Source: Betaproteobacteria bacterium
GTDB taxonomy: Bacteria > Pseudomonadota > Gammaproteobacteria > Burkholderiales > SG8-39
Length of the DNA stretch: 39,403 bases
NCBI GenBank assembly: GCA_029883975.1
Contig: JAOUIL010000023.1
Location: 1-39,403, forward strand
Reading direction: 5' to 3'
The notes beneath the pieces are model-generated. The model was not told where the DNA came from, did no database searches, and saw only the letters and a program-made list of their open reading frames with translations. A program made the position numbers and the translations under genes. Positions 25,146 to 33,192 of this stretch are shown here, piece by piece (position 1 is the first letter of the stretch; every line of letters starts with the position of its first letter).

Positions 25146-26399
25146 TCAGTCCTCTTCGCCGGGCTCGTACAGCGCTTCGCGCCCGATGCGGTCCAGGCAC
25201 AGCTCCGCGGTCCAGGGCAGCATCAGCGCGCCGCAGCGCGAGTCACGGTACAGCCGCTCGAGCGGCAGCGATTTCAGCATGGACTGCCCGCCGCAGGTGC
25301 GAATCGCGAGCCGGCACAGCTCGTTGGCGTTCTCCATGATGGTGTACTGCGCCGCGTAGGCGCGCAGGCGCGCATCCTTGGGCGGGTCGACGCGCGCGTC
25401 CTCGAGCATGCGCAGGAAGAGCGCGCGCGTCTGCTCGAGCCTGATCCACATCTCGGCGACGGCGATCTGCTTGGTCGGGTACATGCGCCGCTTCACGGGC
25501 GGCATACCGGGCACCTCGCCGCGCAGGTAGCGCACCGTGAACTCGTAGGCGGCGATGGCGATGCCCAGGTAGGTGGGCGAGAGCGTGGTGAACATGTGCG
25601 GCCAGCGGCTGGCGGCCTGGAAGTACACGCCGCGCGGCATCATCGTGCCCTCGTCCGGCACGAACACGTCCTTGAAGACGAGCGTGCGCGACACGGTGCC
25701 GCGCATGCCGAGCGGATCCCAGTCGCCGGTGATCGTCAGCCCCGGCGCGTCGCCGGGTACCGCGAGGTAAAGTGTGTCCCGCATGGACAGCTGCGGCTTG
25801 TCCTCCGTGCACAGCACACCGTAGTAGTTCGCGGCGCCCGCCAGCGAGGCGAAGATCTTCTTGCCGTTGACCAGCCAGCCGCCGTCCACCTTGGCGGCCG
25901 TCGTGCCGAAGGGCGCCTTGCCCGCCGCGGCGGCGCTGCCTTCCGAGAAAGGCTGCGCGTACACCGCCCCCTGGCGCACCACGCGCTCGAAATGCACCAC
26001 GCGGTGGCCTTCGTGCTCGGCGCGCTGCGCGGGGGTCATGTCGAGGTCGTCGGCGAGCACGCCCGGCCACAGCGTCGAGCAGGCATGCATGTTGAAGGTG
26101 AGGGCGGTGGCGCCGCAGTACTTGCCGAGCGTGGCGGAGACGAGCGAGTACGTCTTCAGGTCGGCGCCCAGGCCGCCGAACTTCTCGGGCACGCACAGGC
26201 CGAGCAGCCCCGCGGCGCGCAGCTCGGCATAGTTCTCGAAGGGAAAGCTCGCTTCGCGATCGTAGCGCTCGGCGCGCTCCGCGAAGCGCGGGCCGAGCTC
26301 CTCCGCCAGGCCGAGGAGCTCCCTTTGCTTTCCCGTGAGCGCGAGGTTCGAGCCGACGATGCTGTAGCGCGGATCGGTCTGGGGGAGGGACGCGTCCAT
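25146..26399 (-). CDS. Acyl-CoA dehydrogenase family flavoprotein
   Basis: 417 residues with the N-terminal helical domain (LLGLAEELGPRFAERAERYD), LRAAGLLGLCVPEKFGGLG, the FAD-contacting middle part (VNGKKIFASLAGAANYYGVL, WDPLGMRGTVSRTLVF) and the C-terminal helical bundle (TYLGIAIAAYEFTVRYLR, RTCGGQSMLKSLPLERLYRD). It most likely oxidises an acyl-CoA produced by the neighbouring ligase, although this subgroup also contains flavin monooxygenases. ATG 26399 has GAGG 7 nt upstream. It sits third in the operon that starts with the NicX-like gene. Confidence 0.92.
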   Translation of the reverse strand: MDASLPQTDPRYSIVGSNLALTGKQRELLGLAEELGPRFAERAERYDREASFPFENYAELRAAGLLGLCVPEKFGGLGADLKTYSLVSATLGKYCGATALTFNMHACSTLWPGVLADDLDMTPAQRAEHEGHRVVHFERVVRQGAVYAQPFSEGSAAAAGKAPFGTTAAKVDGGWLVNGKKIFASLAGAANYYGVLCTEDKPQLSMRDTLYLAVPGDAPGLTITGDWDPLGMRGTVSRTLVFKDVFVPDEGTMMPRGVYFQAASRWPHMFTTLSPTYLGIAIAAYEFTVRYLRGEVPGMPPVKRRMYPTKQIAVAEMWIRLEQTRALFLRMLEDARVDPPKDARLRAYAAQYTIMENANELCRLAIRTCGGQSMLKSLPLERLYRDSRCGALMLPWTAELCLDRIGREALYEPGEED

Positions 26400-26408
26400 G
26401 CCGTGGCC

Positions 26409-27143
26409 TCAGAGCTGATGGCGCTGCAGGAACGCGGCGAGCGCCTCGTTGAAGGAATCGGGCTGGTCCATGGGGCCCAGATGGCCGCAGCCTTCGAGCT
26501 GCACGAACTCGGCCCCGGGGATCTTCTGCGCCATGCGCCCCATCACCGCCGCGGGCGCGACGCGGTCGTCGCTTCCCGCCAGCACCAGCGTGGGCACGCG
26601 AATGGCCGACAGCCGGGCGCGCTGGTCGAAAGTCGTGAGCAGCCGGACAGCCTTGCGGTAGGTCTCCGGCGGCACCTCGGACATTACGCGCCGGGCGTGC
26701 GCGACGCCGTCGTCGCGCGAGCGCGAGCCGCGCATGCCGGGGATCACGCGCGCCGCAATCTCGGCCATGGTCTTTCCCTGGTCGAGCGGGCCGATGCGCG
26801 CCGCGATGAACTGCCGCGCGAAATCGCTGCCGGTGCCGCCGAACGCGGCGCTCGTGAAGCACAGCGCAAGGGCGCGGATGCGACCCGGGAATCGCGCGTA
26901 GGCCTCCTGTGCGACGAAGCCGCCCATGCTGTGGCCGATCAGGACGACGGGTTCGGCGGGCAGCTGGCGCTCGAGGGCAGTGGCGACGTGCTCGAGGTCG
27001 TAGGGCTCCACGGCCGGCGTGCTGCCATACCCGGGCTGGTCCCAGGCGCGCGCCTCGTAGCCCAGCGAAGCGAAGTAGGGCAACTGGCGATCCCAGACCG
27101 AATGGCTGCCGCCCACGCCGTGCAGGAAGAACAGCGGGGTCAC
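26409..27143 (-). CDS. Alpha/beta hydrolase
   Basis: 244 residues. FLHGVGGSHSVWD is the oxyanion loop, the nucleophile elbow is GHSMGG with Ser72, and a likely acid residue (AGSDDRVAP) and His (GCGHLGPM) lie near the C-terminus. GTG 27143 overlaps the stop of the upstream NicX-like gene (GTGA) and gives MTPLFFLHG, so the long upstream open frame is not used. Pairing with a NicX-like dioxygenase resembles nicX/nicD, where NicD is a deformylase of this fold. The substrate here is uncertain; C-C bond hydrolases and lactonases share the pattern. Confidence 0.88.
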   Translation of the reverse strand: MTPLFFLHGVGGSHSVWDRQLPYFASLGYEARAWDQPGYGSTPAVEPYDLEHVATALERQLPAEPVVLIGHSMGGFVAQEAYARFPGRIRALALCFTSAAFGGTGSDFARQFIAARIGPLDQGKTMAEIAARVIPGMRGSRSRDDGVAHARRVMSEVPPETYRKAVRLLTTFDQRARLSAIRVPTLVLAGSDDRVAPAAVMGRMAQKIPGAEFVQLEGCGHLGPMDQPDSFNEALAAFLQRHQL

Positions 27144-28177
27144 GCCGCCAGCTTGCCGTCGCGCACGACCGCCTTGCCATCGAGCTCCACGGTGCAGTGC
27201 CGGAACGGAAGGTCGAAGTGGCCCAGGGTGTGGCGGCCGGCGACCTCGTTGGCGCCGGTCGAGTAGAGGAAGTTGCCGGCAAAAGCGCGCTGCTCGGTGC
27301 CGTTCACGTCCGCGCGGTCGTACATCACCAGGGCGTCCCAGCGCGCGCGCTCGTTCATGCCCCAGCCGACGTGCGACACGGCGTAGGCCTCGCGCTCGCC
27401 CCACGCGGCGTAGTGCTCCCGCATCAGCTCTGCGTCGAGCGACTCACCCTCGATGCGCGTCACGTAGTCGCTTTCGATCCGCAGTCGCACCGGCGATTCC
27501 ACATAGCGCTTGAAGGTCAGGTTGAGGTCGCCAGGCGCCAGCACCAGCGTGCCGTTGACGGAGCCGGCGCGCGGAAAGCACAGGCACAACCCGCCGGGCC
27601 AGTGCGAAAGCGTGCCTGGCTTCTCCGTATAGCCCCACACCCCGCCCACGCGCGCCCCTTCCACCCGGATGTCGAGCGCGGTTCCGGCCGGCGAAGTCAC
27701 CGTCATGCGCTTGGCGTCGCGCAGCAGGCGCATCGCCGCCCTCACCTTCTGCTCGTCCGCGGGGGAGGGGGCCAGTCTCTCGAGGACGTCGGGATGCTCG
27801 TTGGAGACATAGAGCACGCGCGCCCCGCCGGCCAGCACCGCGGGAAGTTCCGCCGCGTGCATCAGCCCTTCCAGGGTGCAGTCGACCACGAACTGCGATG
27901 CGGCCAGGCCCTGGATCGCGGGCGCGAGCCCCTGCAACGCAACGGAAGCGCCGGTCGAGCGGACCGGCACCGGCGCGCTCTGCCGCGGCGTGGGCACCAC
28001 GACATGAAAGGCACGGGCGCTCAGCCGGTGCAGGGCAAGCTCGGCAAGCTGCACGTTGAGGGCGCGCGACTGCGACTCGGAGAGAATCGCGCAGGCGTCT
28101 CCGGCTCCGACCTTGCATCGGGCGAAGACCTCGGCGAACAGGTCGATCCACTTGCCTTCGAGGCGCTCCGCCATCAT
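27140..28177 (-). CDS. NicX-like ring-cleaving dioxygenase / aminopeptidase-T-like protein
   Basis: 345 residues, in the family that includes aminopeptidase T-like M29 proteins and 2,5-dihydroxypyridine 5,6-dioxygenase (NicX). Potential Fe(II) ligands match the NicX pattern: His269 (SHVGWG), His320 and Asp322 (GHFD), with similar spacing to His265, His318 and Asp320 of NicX. Database names vary (leucyl aminopeptidase is common), but the histidine set and the alpha/beta hydrolase neighbour favour a dioxygenase-type activity. It heads an operon of four genes (this, hydrolase, acyl-CoA dehydrogenase, CoA ligase). Two tandem ATG codons (28177, 28174) are available. Confidence 0.75.
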   Translation of the reverse strand: MMAERLEGKWIDLFAEVFARCKVGAGDACAILSESQSRALNVQLAELALHRLSARAFHVVVPTPRQSAPVPVRSTGASVALQGLAPAIQGLAASQFVVDCTLEGLMHAAELPAVLAGGARVLYVSNEHPDVLERLAPSPADEQKVRAAMRLLRDAKRMTVTSPAGTALDIRVEGARVGGVWGYTEKPGTLSHWPGGLCLCFPRAGSVNGTLVLAPGDLNLTFKRYVESPVRLRIESDYVTRIEGESLDAELMREHYAAWGEREAYAVSHVGWGMNERARWDALVMYDRADVNGTEQRAFAGNFLYSTGANEVAGRHTLGHFDLPFRHCTVELDGKAVVRDGKLAA

Positions 28178-28193
28178 GTTGGTGCAATCGTAA

Positions 28194-28199
28194 TAGAAT
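28194..28199 (+). promoter_or_regulatory. -10 box 7 nt before the DUF1178 start codon
   Basis: TAGAAT, then 7 nt, then ATG 28207: a leaderless arrangement. The 29-bp gap shared with the divergent NicX-like gene also has a weaker minus-strand TACGAT (28187-28192) 9 nt from that gene's ATG. Confidence 0.5.
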
Positions 28200-28206
28200 C
28201 CGACAG

Positions 28207-28647
28207 ATGAAGATTTTCGACCTGCAATGCGGGGCCGGGCACCGGTTCGAGGGCTGGTTCGCCTCGGCCGAGGATTACGCCGCCCAGCGCACGCGCAAGC
28301 TGGTCGAGTGCCCTTCGTGCGGCAGCGAGGAGGTCGAGCGGGTGCCTTCCGCGACCCGCTTCAATACCGGTGTGCCGGCTCCTTTGCCTGCAGCGCCGGC
28401 GGAGCAGGGGCAGCAGGATCCCATGGCGATCGCCCAAAAGCTCTACTCCCGCCTGCTCGACGAGATCCTGACGCGCTCGGAAGACGTAGGCTCGGAGTTC
28501 CCCGCCGAGGCGCGGCGCATCCACTACGAAGAGGCGCCCGCCCGCATGATCCGCGGCCAGGCGAGCCAGGAAGAGCATGAGGCGCTGCTGGAGGAAGGGA
28601 TTGCTGTCGCGCGTCTCCCTGTGCCTCCGGCCAAGCGCTGGAACTGA
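28207..28647 (+). CDS. DUF1178 family protein
   Basis: 146 residues of unknown function. The N-terminus MKIFDLQCGAGHRFEGWFAS and the CPSCGS motif at residues 36-41 are the DUF1178 hallmarks; together with the first Cys (residue 8) they suggest a small zinc ribbon. A proline/alanine-rich linker (about 58-72) precedes a helical C-terminal part (EFPAEARRIHYEEAPARMIRGQAS). It is a single gene, divergent from the NicX-like operon and convergent with holB. Confidence 0.9.
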   Translation: MKIFDLQCGAGHRFEGWFASAEDYAAQRTRKLVECPSCGSEEVERVPSATRFNTGVPAPLPAAPAEQGQQDPMAIAQKLYSRLLDEILTRSEDVGSEFPAEARRIHYEEAPARMIRGQASQEEHEALLEEGIAVARLPVPPAKRWN

Positions 28648-28682
28648 CGCCGCTCTGGCTTGGTTGAGTCCCTGGCGAGTTG

Positions 28683-28707
28683 TACATTGTGTATTATGTA
28701 AAATGTA
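28683..28707. repeat. AT-rich inverted repeat between convergent genes
   Basis: TACATT (28683-28688) and AATGTA (28702-28707) are exact inverted copies in a roughly 30-bp block that is strongly AT-rich against a GC-rich background. It lies between the ends of the DUF1178 and holB genes. No known operator or terminator is recognised. Confidence 0.5.
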
Positions 28708-28736
28708 TTGGTAGGTGTTTCCAGTTTCGCCCAGCC

Positions 28737-29714
28737 TTAGTCTTCCGGCATCCCTGCCAGCATCTCCCCCGCGAATAGCCGCGGATTGAGTGGATGCCGG
28801 GCCAATTGCCTGCTGCGCCCCATCTCCCTGGCGAATCGCAGCCACGCGAGGCCATGTTCCGAAGGCTTGGCCGCGCCGTACTTCCCGCGACCTGAAAACG
28901 AGGCGAACGCCCGATCGAGCGCGTATTTCTGCAATGCCTCTGCCAGCGCCTCCAGTCCCTCGCGGTCGTTGACGGCCCCAAGCGCCTCCAGGTCGCGTCC
29001 CTGGAGCGCCTGGCGCAGGCTTGCGATGACCGGCCCGGCATCCTGCGCGTCGGCAAGCGCCTTCAGCGGCGCCCCGGAGGCATATGCGAGCCAACGCTCG
29101 GGCTCGGAAATCTTCTCGCCCGCGAGCCAGTCGCGCGCGGATTCGAGCGGCGGGATCCCGACGGGAACCGTCACACATCGGCTGCGGATCGTCGCCGCCA
29201 ACCGTGCGGCGCGGTGGGAAACCAGGATGAACGCGGCGCTGCCTGGCGGCTCCTCCAGGCTCTTCAGCAGCGCATTGGCAGCATGGACGTTCATGGCCTC
29301 GGCGGGATGCACGAGCGCGACGCGGCGGCCACCGCGATGCGACTGGTGATTGAGGAAGCCATCCAGCCCGCGCACCTGCTCGATGCGAATCTCATTGCTC
29401 GGCTTTCGGGTACTGGCGGGCCCTTCGGCCGGCGCTTCCTCGTCGTCGCCCACGGCGAGCCGTCTCGCGAGCGCCTCCGGTTCCACCCGTCGAAAGTCCG
29501 GGTGGCTGCCCGCCAGGAACCAGCGGCAGCCGTCGCAGGCGCCGCAGGGAGCCTTGCGGCGATCCTCCGCCTCGCAGAGCAGGCTCTGGGCCAAGTGCTC
29601 GGCCAGGGCGAGCTTTCCCACGCCCTGCGGTCCCTGGATAAGGAGCGCATGCGGCAGGCTTACCAGACGCCTCTGGAGTCCATCCCACACCTGGTGTTGC
29701 CACGGATAAATCAT
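28737..29714 (-). CDS. holB: DNA polymerase III delta' subunit
   Basis: Stator part of the clamp loader that places the beta clamp on DNA. It has 325 residues: Walker-A-like GPQGVGKLALA near 28-38, zinc module CGACDGCRWFLAGSHPD (about 57-73), and NALLKSLEEPPGSAAFILVSH with the RSRC motif, all standard for delta'. The order mltG-tmk-holB on the minus strand is the same as in many proteobacteria. The start ATG 29714 is 5 nt after the tmk stop. Confidence 0.95.
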   Translation of the reverse strand: MIYPWQHQVWDGLQRRLVSLPHALLIQGPQGVGKLALAEHLAQSLLCEAEDRRKAPCGACDGCRWFLAGSHPDFRRVEPEALARRLAVGDDEEAPAEGPASTRKPSNEIRIEQVRGLDGFLNHQSHRGGRRVALVHPAEAMNVHAANALLKSLEEPPGSAAFILVSHRAARLAATIRSRCVTVPVGIPPLESARDWLAGEKISEPERWLAYASGAPLKALADAQDAGPVIASLRQALQGRDLEALGAVNDREGLEALAEALQKYALDRAFASFSGRGKYGAAKPSEHGLAWLRFAREMGRSRQLARHPLNPRLFAGEMLAGMPED

Positions 29715-29719
29715 ATGTA

Positions 29720-30331
29720 TCAGAGTCCTGAAATCTCTACTTCAACTTGTTTCTTAATTTCCTCGAGCGAGCCGCTGGCATCGATCACCCGGATTCTCTT
29801 CGGGTCCGCTCGCGCCAACCCGAGATAGGCCTGCCGCACGCGCTCGAAGAACGCCCCATCCTCGCGCTCGAAGCGGTCCGGCGTCTTGTCCGCCCGATCC
29901 AGGCGGCTCCGCGCGACTTCGTAGGGGCAGTCGAACATGAGCGTTCGGTCGGGCATGAGCCCGTCGTGCGACACCTGTGCCAGGTGGGCAATCAACTCCG
30001 CCGGGACGCCCTTGCCGCCGCCCTGGTAAGCGAAAGTCGCATCCGTGAAACGGTCGCAGAGTACCCAGGCCCCCGATTCCAGCGCTGGCCCGATCTCACG
30101 CTGCACGTGATCCGCCCGGGCCGCAAACAGCAGCATGGTCTCGGCGATCGGATCCATGTGCTCGGTCAGTACCAGCGCGCGCAGGCGCTCGGCGAGCGGC
30201 GTGCCGCCCGGCTCGCGCGTCACCAGCACCTTGCGCCCAGGCGCGCGCAGCCGGTCTGCAATCCACGCCATATGCGTGGACTTGCCCGCCCCGTCCACGC
30301 CTTCCAGCGTCACGAACCGCCCTCGGCTCAT
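29720..30331 (-). CDS. tmk: Thymidylate kinase
   Basis: Phosphorylates dTMP to dTDP. It has 203 residues: P-loop GVDGAGKST near residue 10, TREPGGTPLAERLRALVL, the DRFTDATFAYQGGGKG region and a lid with RLDRADKTPDRFE. ATG 30331 overlaps the mltG stop (ATGA), giving MSRGRFVTLEGVDG, the normal N-terminus; the longer open frame upstream is mltG in another frame. Confidence 0.96.
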   Translation of the reverse strand: MSRGRFVTLEGVDGAGKSTHMAWIADRLRAPGRKVLVTREPGGTPLAERLRALVLTEHMDPIAETMLLFAARADHVQREIGPALESGAWVLCDRFTDATFAYQGGGKGVPAELIAHLAQVSHDGLMPDRTLMFDCPYEVARSRLDRADKTPDRFEREDGAFFERVRQAYLGLARADPKRIRVIDASGSLEEIKKQVEVEISGL

Positions 30332-31347
30332 TTCTTCTTTCTCGGCTGCAGCTGGTACCTGGACACCGCCCGATTGTGCTCTTCCAGGCTGCGGGAAAAC
30401 TCGCTCGTGCCGTCGCCACGCGAAACGTAGTACAGCGCCCTGGTCTTGGCGGGCTGCATTGCGGCGCGCAGCGACGCGAGCCCGGGCAGCGCGATGGGCG
30501 TCGGTGGCAGCCCGGGGCGAGTGTACGTGTTGTACGGCCCGTCGGTGGTCAGGTGCACTCGCTTCAGGTTGCCGTCGAACGACGACCCCAGGCCGTAGAT
30601 CACCGTAGGGTCGACCTGCAGCGCCATGCCGATGCGCAGGCGATTGACCAGCACGCCGGCGATCTGCCCGCGCTCCGACGCCCTGCCCGTCTCCTTTTCC
30701 ACGATCGAAGCCATGACGAGTGCCTCGTAAGGCGTCTTGTAGGGCGCGTCCGGCGCGCGCGCCGCCCATTCCTGGGCGAGGTGTCGCTGCATCGCGTGAT
30801 AGGCGCGGCGCAGGACGGCGAAATCGCTCGACTGCCGCGCAAACAGGTACGTGTCGGGAAAGAATAGCCCTTCCGGATGGCGCTCGCTCGCGCCGAGGCG
30901 CTGCAGGAGATCGGCATCGCTCAGCCCGGTCGTTTCGTGGCGCAGCAGGCCGCTGCCGTCCAGCTCGGCGCGCAGCTGTGCGAACGTCCAGCCTTCGATG
31001 ATGCGGATCTCGGCCTGCGCCACAGCGCCGCGCGTCAGCTTGTCGAGCAGCTCCGCGGCAGTGGTCGGGCCGGTGAGCTCGTAGTTGCCCGCCTTGATCG
31101 CGGCCGCGCGGCCCGTGGCGCGCGCCAGCAGCTCGAAATGGCGGGGACGCACGTCGACGCCCGATTCGGCGAGCAGGCGCGCCGCGACGCGCAGGCCGGC
31201 GCCCTGCGGAATCTCGAACTCCGCCGGATAAGCCGCAACCGCTACGGGGGTATTCGCGTACCACGCCATGTAACCCGCCGAGAAGAGCACGGCGAGAACC
31301 GCGAGCGCCAGCGCGCGTCGCAATCGGGAACGGAGGAAAACCGGCAT
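30328..31347 (-). CDS. mltG: Endolytic murein transglycosylase MltG
   Basis: Inner-membrane enzyme that cuts nascent glycan strands and may set their length. It has 339 residues: membrane anchor at about 12-30, a LysM-like part, then the YceG domain with IIEGWTFAQLRAEL, EGLFFPDTYLF and the catalytic Glu217 in SIVEKET. The conserved QVDPTVIYGLG and GPYNTYTRPGLPPTPIALPG segments are present. It is the first gene of mltG-tmk-holB and divergent from ygfZ. Confidence 0.95.
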   Translation of the reverse strand: MPVFLRSRLRRALALAVLAVLFSAGYMAWYANTPVAVAAYPAEFEIPQGAGLRVAARLLAESGVDVRPRHFELLARATGRAAAIKAGNYELTGPTTAAELLDKLTRGAVAQAEIRIIEGWTFAQLRAELDGSGLLRHETTGLSDADLLQRLGASERHPEGLFFPDTYLFARQSSDFAVLRRAYHAMQRHLAQEWAARAPDAPYKTPYEALVMASIVEKETGRASERGQIAGVLVNRLRIGMALQVDPTVIYGLGSSFDGNLKRVHLTTDGPYNTYTRPGLPPTPIALPGLASLRAAMQPAKTRALYYVSRGDGTSEFSRSLEEHNRAVSRYQLQPRKKK

Positions 31348-31368
31348 AGAATCCCTGCGGACATTCTA
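31347..31368. promoter_or_regulatory. Face-to-face -10 boxes of mltG and ygfZ
   Basis: The plus strand reads TAGAAT at 31347-31352 (for ygfZ, 18 nt to ATG). The minus strand reads TAGAAT at 31363-31368 (for mltG, 15 nt to ATG). They form an exact inverted repeat with 10 nt between. Because each promoter points through the other, the two transcripts overlap at their 5' ends. Confidence 0.5.
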
Positions 31369-31370
31369 CG

Positions 31371-32288
31371 ATGGAGCTCAAAGTCACCTTCGCAACGGCG
31401 CAGTTGCCCGGCCAGGGTTTGCTGTCGTGCACGGGCGACGACGCGCGCGCTTTCTTGCACGCGCAGCTGACGAGCGACGTTGCCGGGCTGGATGCGCATC
31501 ACGCGCGTCGCGCGGGCTGGTGCTCGGCGAAAGGGCGATTGCTGGCGACGCTGCTCGTCGTGCCGCACGCTGGCGGTTTTCTGCTGCAGCTCGCGCGCGA
31601 TCTTTCTCCCGCGGTGGCCAAGCGCCTGTCGATGTTCATCCTGCGCGCCAAGGTGAACCTGAGCGATGTCAGCGATGCGTGGGTGCAGTTCGGCGTCTGG
31701 GGCGCGGGTGCCGCGCAGCAGGTGGGCGAGCTGGGATTTGAAGTTCCGCGAGACGTCCTGCATTGCGCGAGCAACGAGCGCGGCACCGTCGTGCGCGTGG
31801 CGCCGGAGCGGTTTCTGGTGCTTGCGCCGCGAGCGGAACAGTCGCGCCTCGCGCAGAGTCTCGCCCATTGCGAAGAGGCCGCATGGACTCTGGCGGAGAT
31901 CCGTGACGGCCATCCGCAGGTACGGCTTGCGACCCAGGACCAGTTCGTCCCGCAGATGCTCAACCTGGAGCGGCTGGGCGCCGTGGACTTCAAGAAAGGC
32001 TGCTATCCGGGCCAGGAGGTCGTCGCGCGCACACAGTACCGGGGCGTGCTGAAGCGCCGCATGGTGCGCGCGCGTGCGCCAGTGCCGGCTGCCCCCGGCG
32101 ACGACGTCTTCGCGGACAGCATTCCCGGCCAGGCCGCGGGGACGATCGTCAATGCGGCCGCGCTTGCGGAGGGCGGCAGCGAGGTTCTCGCCGTTGTGCA
32201 GATCAGCGCCCTCGAGGCCAGCGAGCCGATTCACCTGCGCGAGCCGGCCGGGCCGGTACTCGCGCCGCTCGCCCTGCCCTACGCGTGA
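31371..32288 (+). CDS. ygfZ: YgfZ/GcvT-like folate-binding Fe-S protein
   Basis: 305 residues. YgfZ uses tetrahydrofolate to maintain certain Fe-S enzymes such as the tRNA methylthiotransferase MiaB. The diagnostic motif KKGCYPGQEVVARTQYRG (about residues 205-222) is intact, including the conserved Cys. The N-terminal region DDARAFLHAQLTSDV and GWCSAKGRLLATLLV match the GcvT-like fold. It lies next to mltG in opposite orientation, a common arrangement, and is followed by DUF4936 with a 4-nt overlap. Confidence 0.94.
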   Translation: MELKVTFATAQLPGQGLLSCTGDDARAFLHAQLTSDVAGLDAHHARRAGWCSAKGRLLATLLVVPHAGGFLLQLARDLSPAVAKRLSMFILRAKVNLSDVSDAWVQFGVWGAGAAQQVGELGFEVPRDVLHCASNERGTVVRVAPERFLVLAPRAEQSRLAQSLAHCEEAAWTLAEIRDGHPQVRLATQDQFVPQMLNLERLGAVDFKKGCYPGQEVVARTQYRGVLKRRMVRARAPVPAAPGDDVFADSIPGQAAGTIVNAAALAEGGSEVLAVVQISALEASEPIHLREPAGPVLAPLALPYA

Positions 32289-32542
32289 CCAGCTACTACG
32301 TCTACTACCGGGTAGACGCAGCCCGTCTGGCGACCGTGCGCAAGGAGATCGAGCGCGTGTTCGCCGCGATCGAGCGGGCGTGCGGCGTGCGCGGGCGATG
32401 GATGCGGCGCCGCGACGAGGCCGCGACCTACATGGAGGTCTATGAAGACGTCGCCGACGAGGCCGCCTTCGAGGCGCTGCTCGCGCGCGAGACCGCCGCG
32501 CTCGGCCTCGAGCGCCATGTCGAGCGTTTCGTATGTGCCTGA
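32285..32542 (+). CDS. DUF4936 family small protein
   Basis: 85 residues of unknown function, starting TSYYVYYRVDAARLATVRKEI after the GTG. The pattern resembles a small ferredoxin-like (dimeric alpha/beta barrel) fold: alternating strands at the N-terminus, an Arg-rich middle (RGRWMRRRDE), then YMEVYEDVADEAAFEALL. DUF4936 genes often follow ygfZ in betaproteobacteria. GTG 32285 overlaps the ygfZ stop, and the NRDE gene starts 10 nt before its end. Confidence 0.85.
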   Translation: MTSYYVYYRVDAARLATVRKEIERVFAAIERACGVRGRWMRRRDEAATYMEVYEDVADEAAFEALLARETAALGLERHVERFVCA

Positions 32543-33192
32543 TCCTTCTCGCCTGGAAGGTGCACGCCGATGTGCCCCTGGTCGTCGCCGCCAACCGCGA
32601 CGAGTTTCACGGGCGCCCGGCCGCGCGCGCGGCCTTCTGGACAGACCAGCCCGACATCCTCGGCGGCCGCGACCTGCAGGCCGGCGGCACGTGGATGGGC
32701 GTGTCGCGCCGCGGCCGCTTCGCCGCGGTCACCAACTACCGCGGCGCCACCGAGCCCGGCGCGGCGGAATCCCGCGGCTCGCTCGTCACGCGCTACCTGC
32801 TGGGGGCCTCCGTGCCACAGCTCGCCGAACGCAAGGCGGCGTTCAGCGGCTTCAACCTGCTGGCAAGCGACGGCGCCGAGCTGTGGTGGCTGTCCAATCG
32901 CGACGACGACCCGCGCCGGCTCGAACCCGGCTGGTACGGGCTGGGCAACCTTCTGCTCGACTCTGCGGACGTCGAGCCGCACAAGCAGCGCTTCCGCGAG
33001 TCGCCGGCCTCGATGGAACCGCTGTTCCGCGCGCTCGAGCGCGGCAGGATCGTGAACGAGCGCTACGGCACGCGCTGCTCGAGCGTGCTGCTCATGGACG
33101 ACGGCATCCGCTTCGCGGAACGCGCGTTCGCCGCCGACGGCGGGGAGGAGACGACGTTACGCTACGATTTCAGCGTGCGCCGCATCTCCTGA
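32533..33192 (+). CDS. NRDE (TANGO2-like) family protein
   Basis: 219 residues. Its N-terminus MCLILLAW and the ANRDEFHGRPA motif name the family; GGTWMGVSRRGRFAAVTNYR, GLGNLLLDS and ERYGTRCSSVLL further support it. The N-terminal Cys2 is positioned like an Ntn-hydrolase nucleophile after Met removal. Function is not firmly established; the animal homologue TANGO2 is linked to Golgi organisation and haem or lipid handling. It is coupled to DUF4936 upstream; its last 31 nt overlap the convergent GNAT gene. Confidence 0.92.
   Translation: MCLILLAWKVHADVPLVVAANRDEFHGRPAARAAFWTDQPDILGGRDLQAGGTWMGVSRRGRFAAVTNYRGATEPGAAESRGSLVTRYLLGASVPQLAERKAAFSGFNLLASDGAELWWLSNRDDDPRRLEPGWYGLGNLLLDSADVEPHKQRFRESPASMEPLFRALERGRIVNERYGTRCSSVLLMDDGIRFAERAFAADGGEETTLRYDFSVRRIS

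Noticed and set aside
25128-27266. Plus-strand open frame of 712 codons
   Set aside because: It is antisense to the CoA ligase start, acyl-CoA dehydrogenase and alpha/beta hydrolase genes, which have clear family motifs. The composition is that of a shadow frame.
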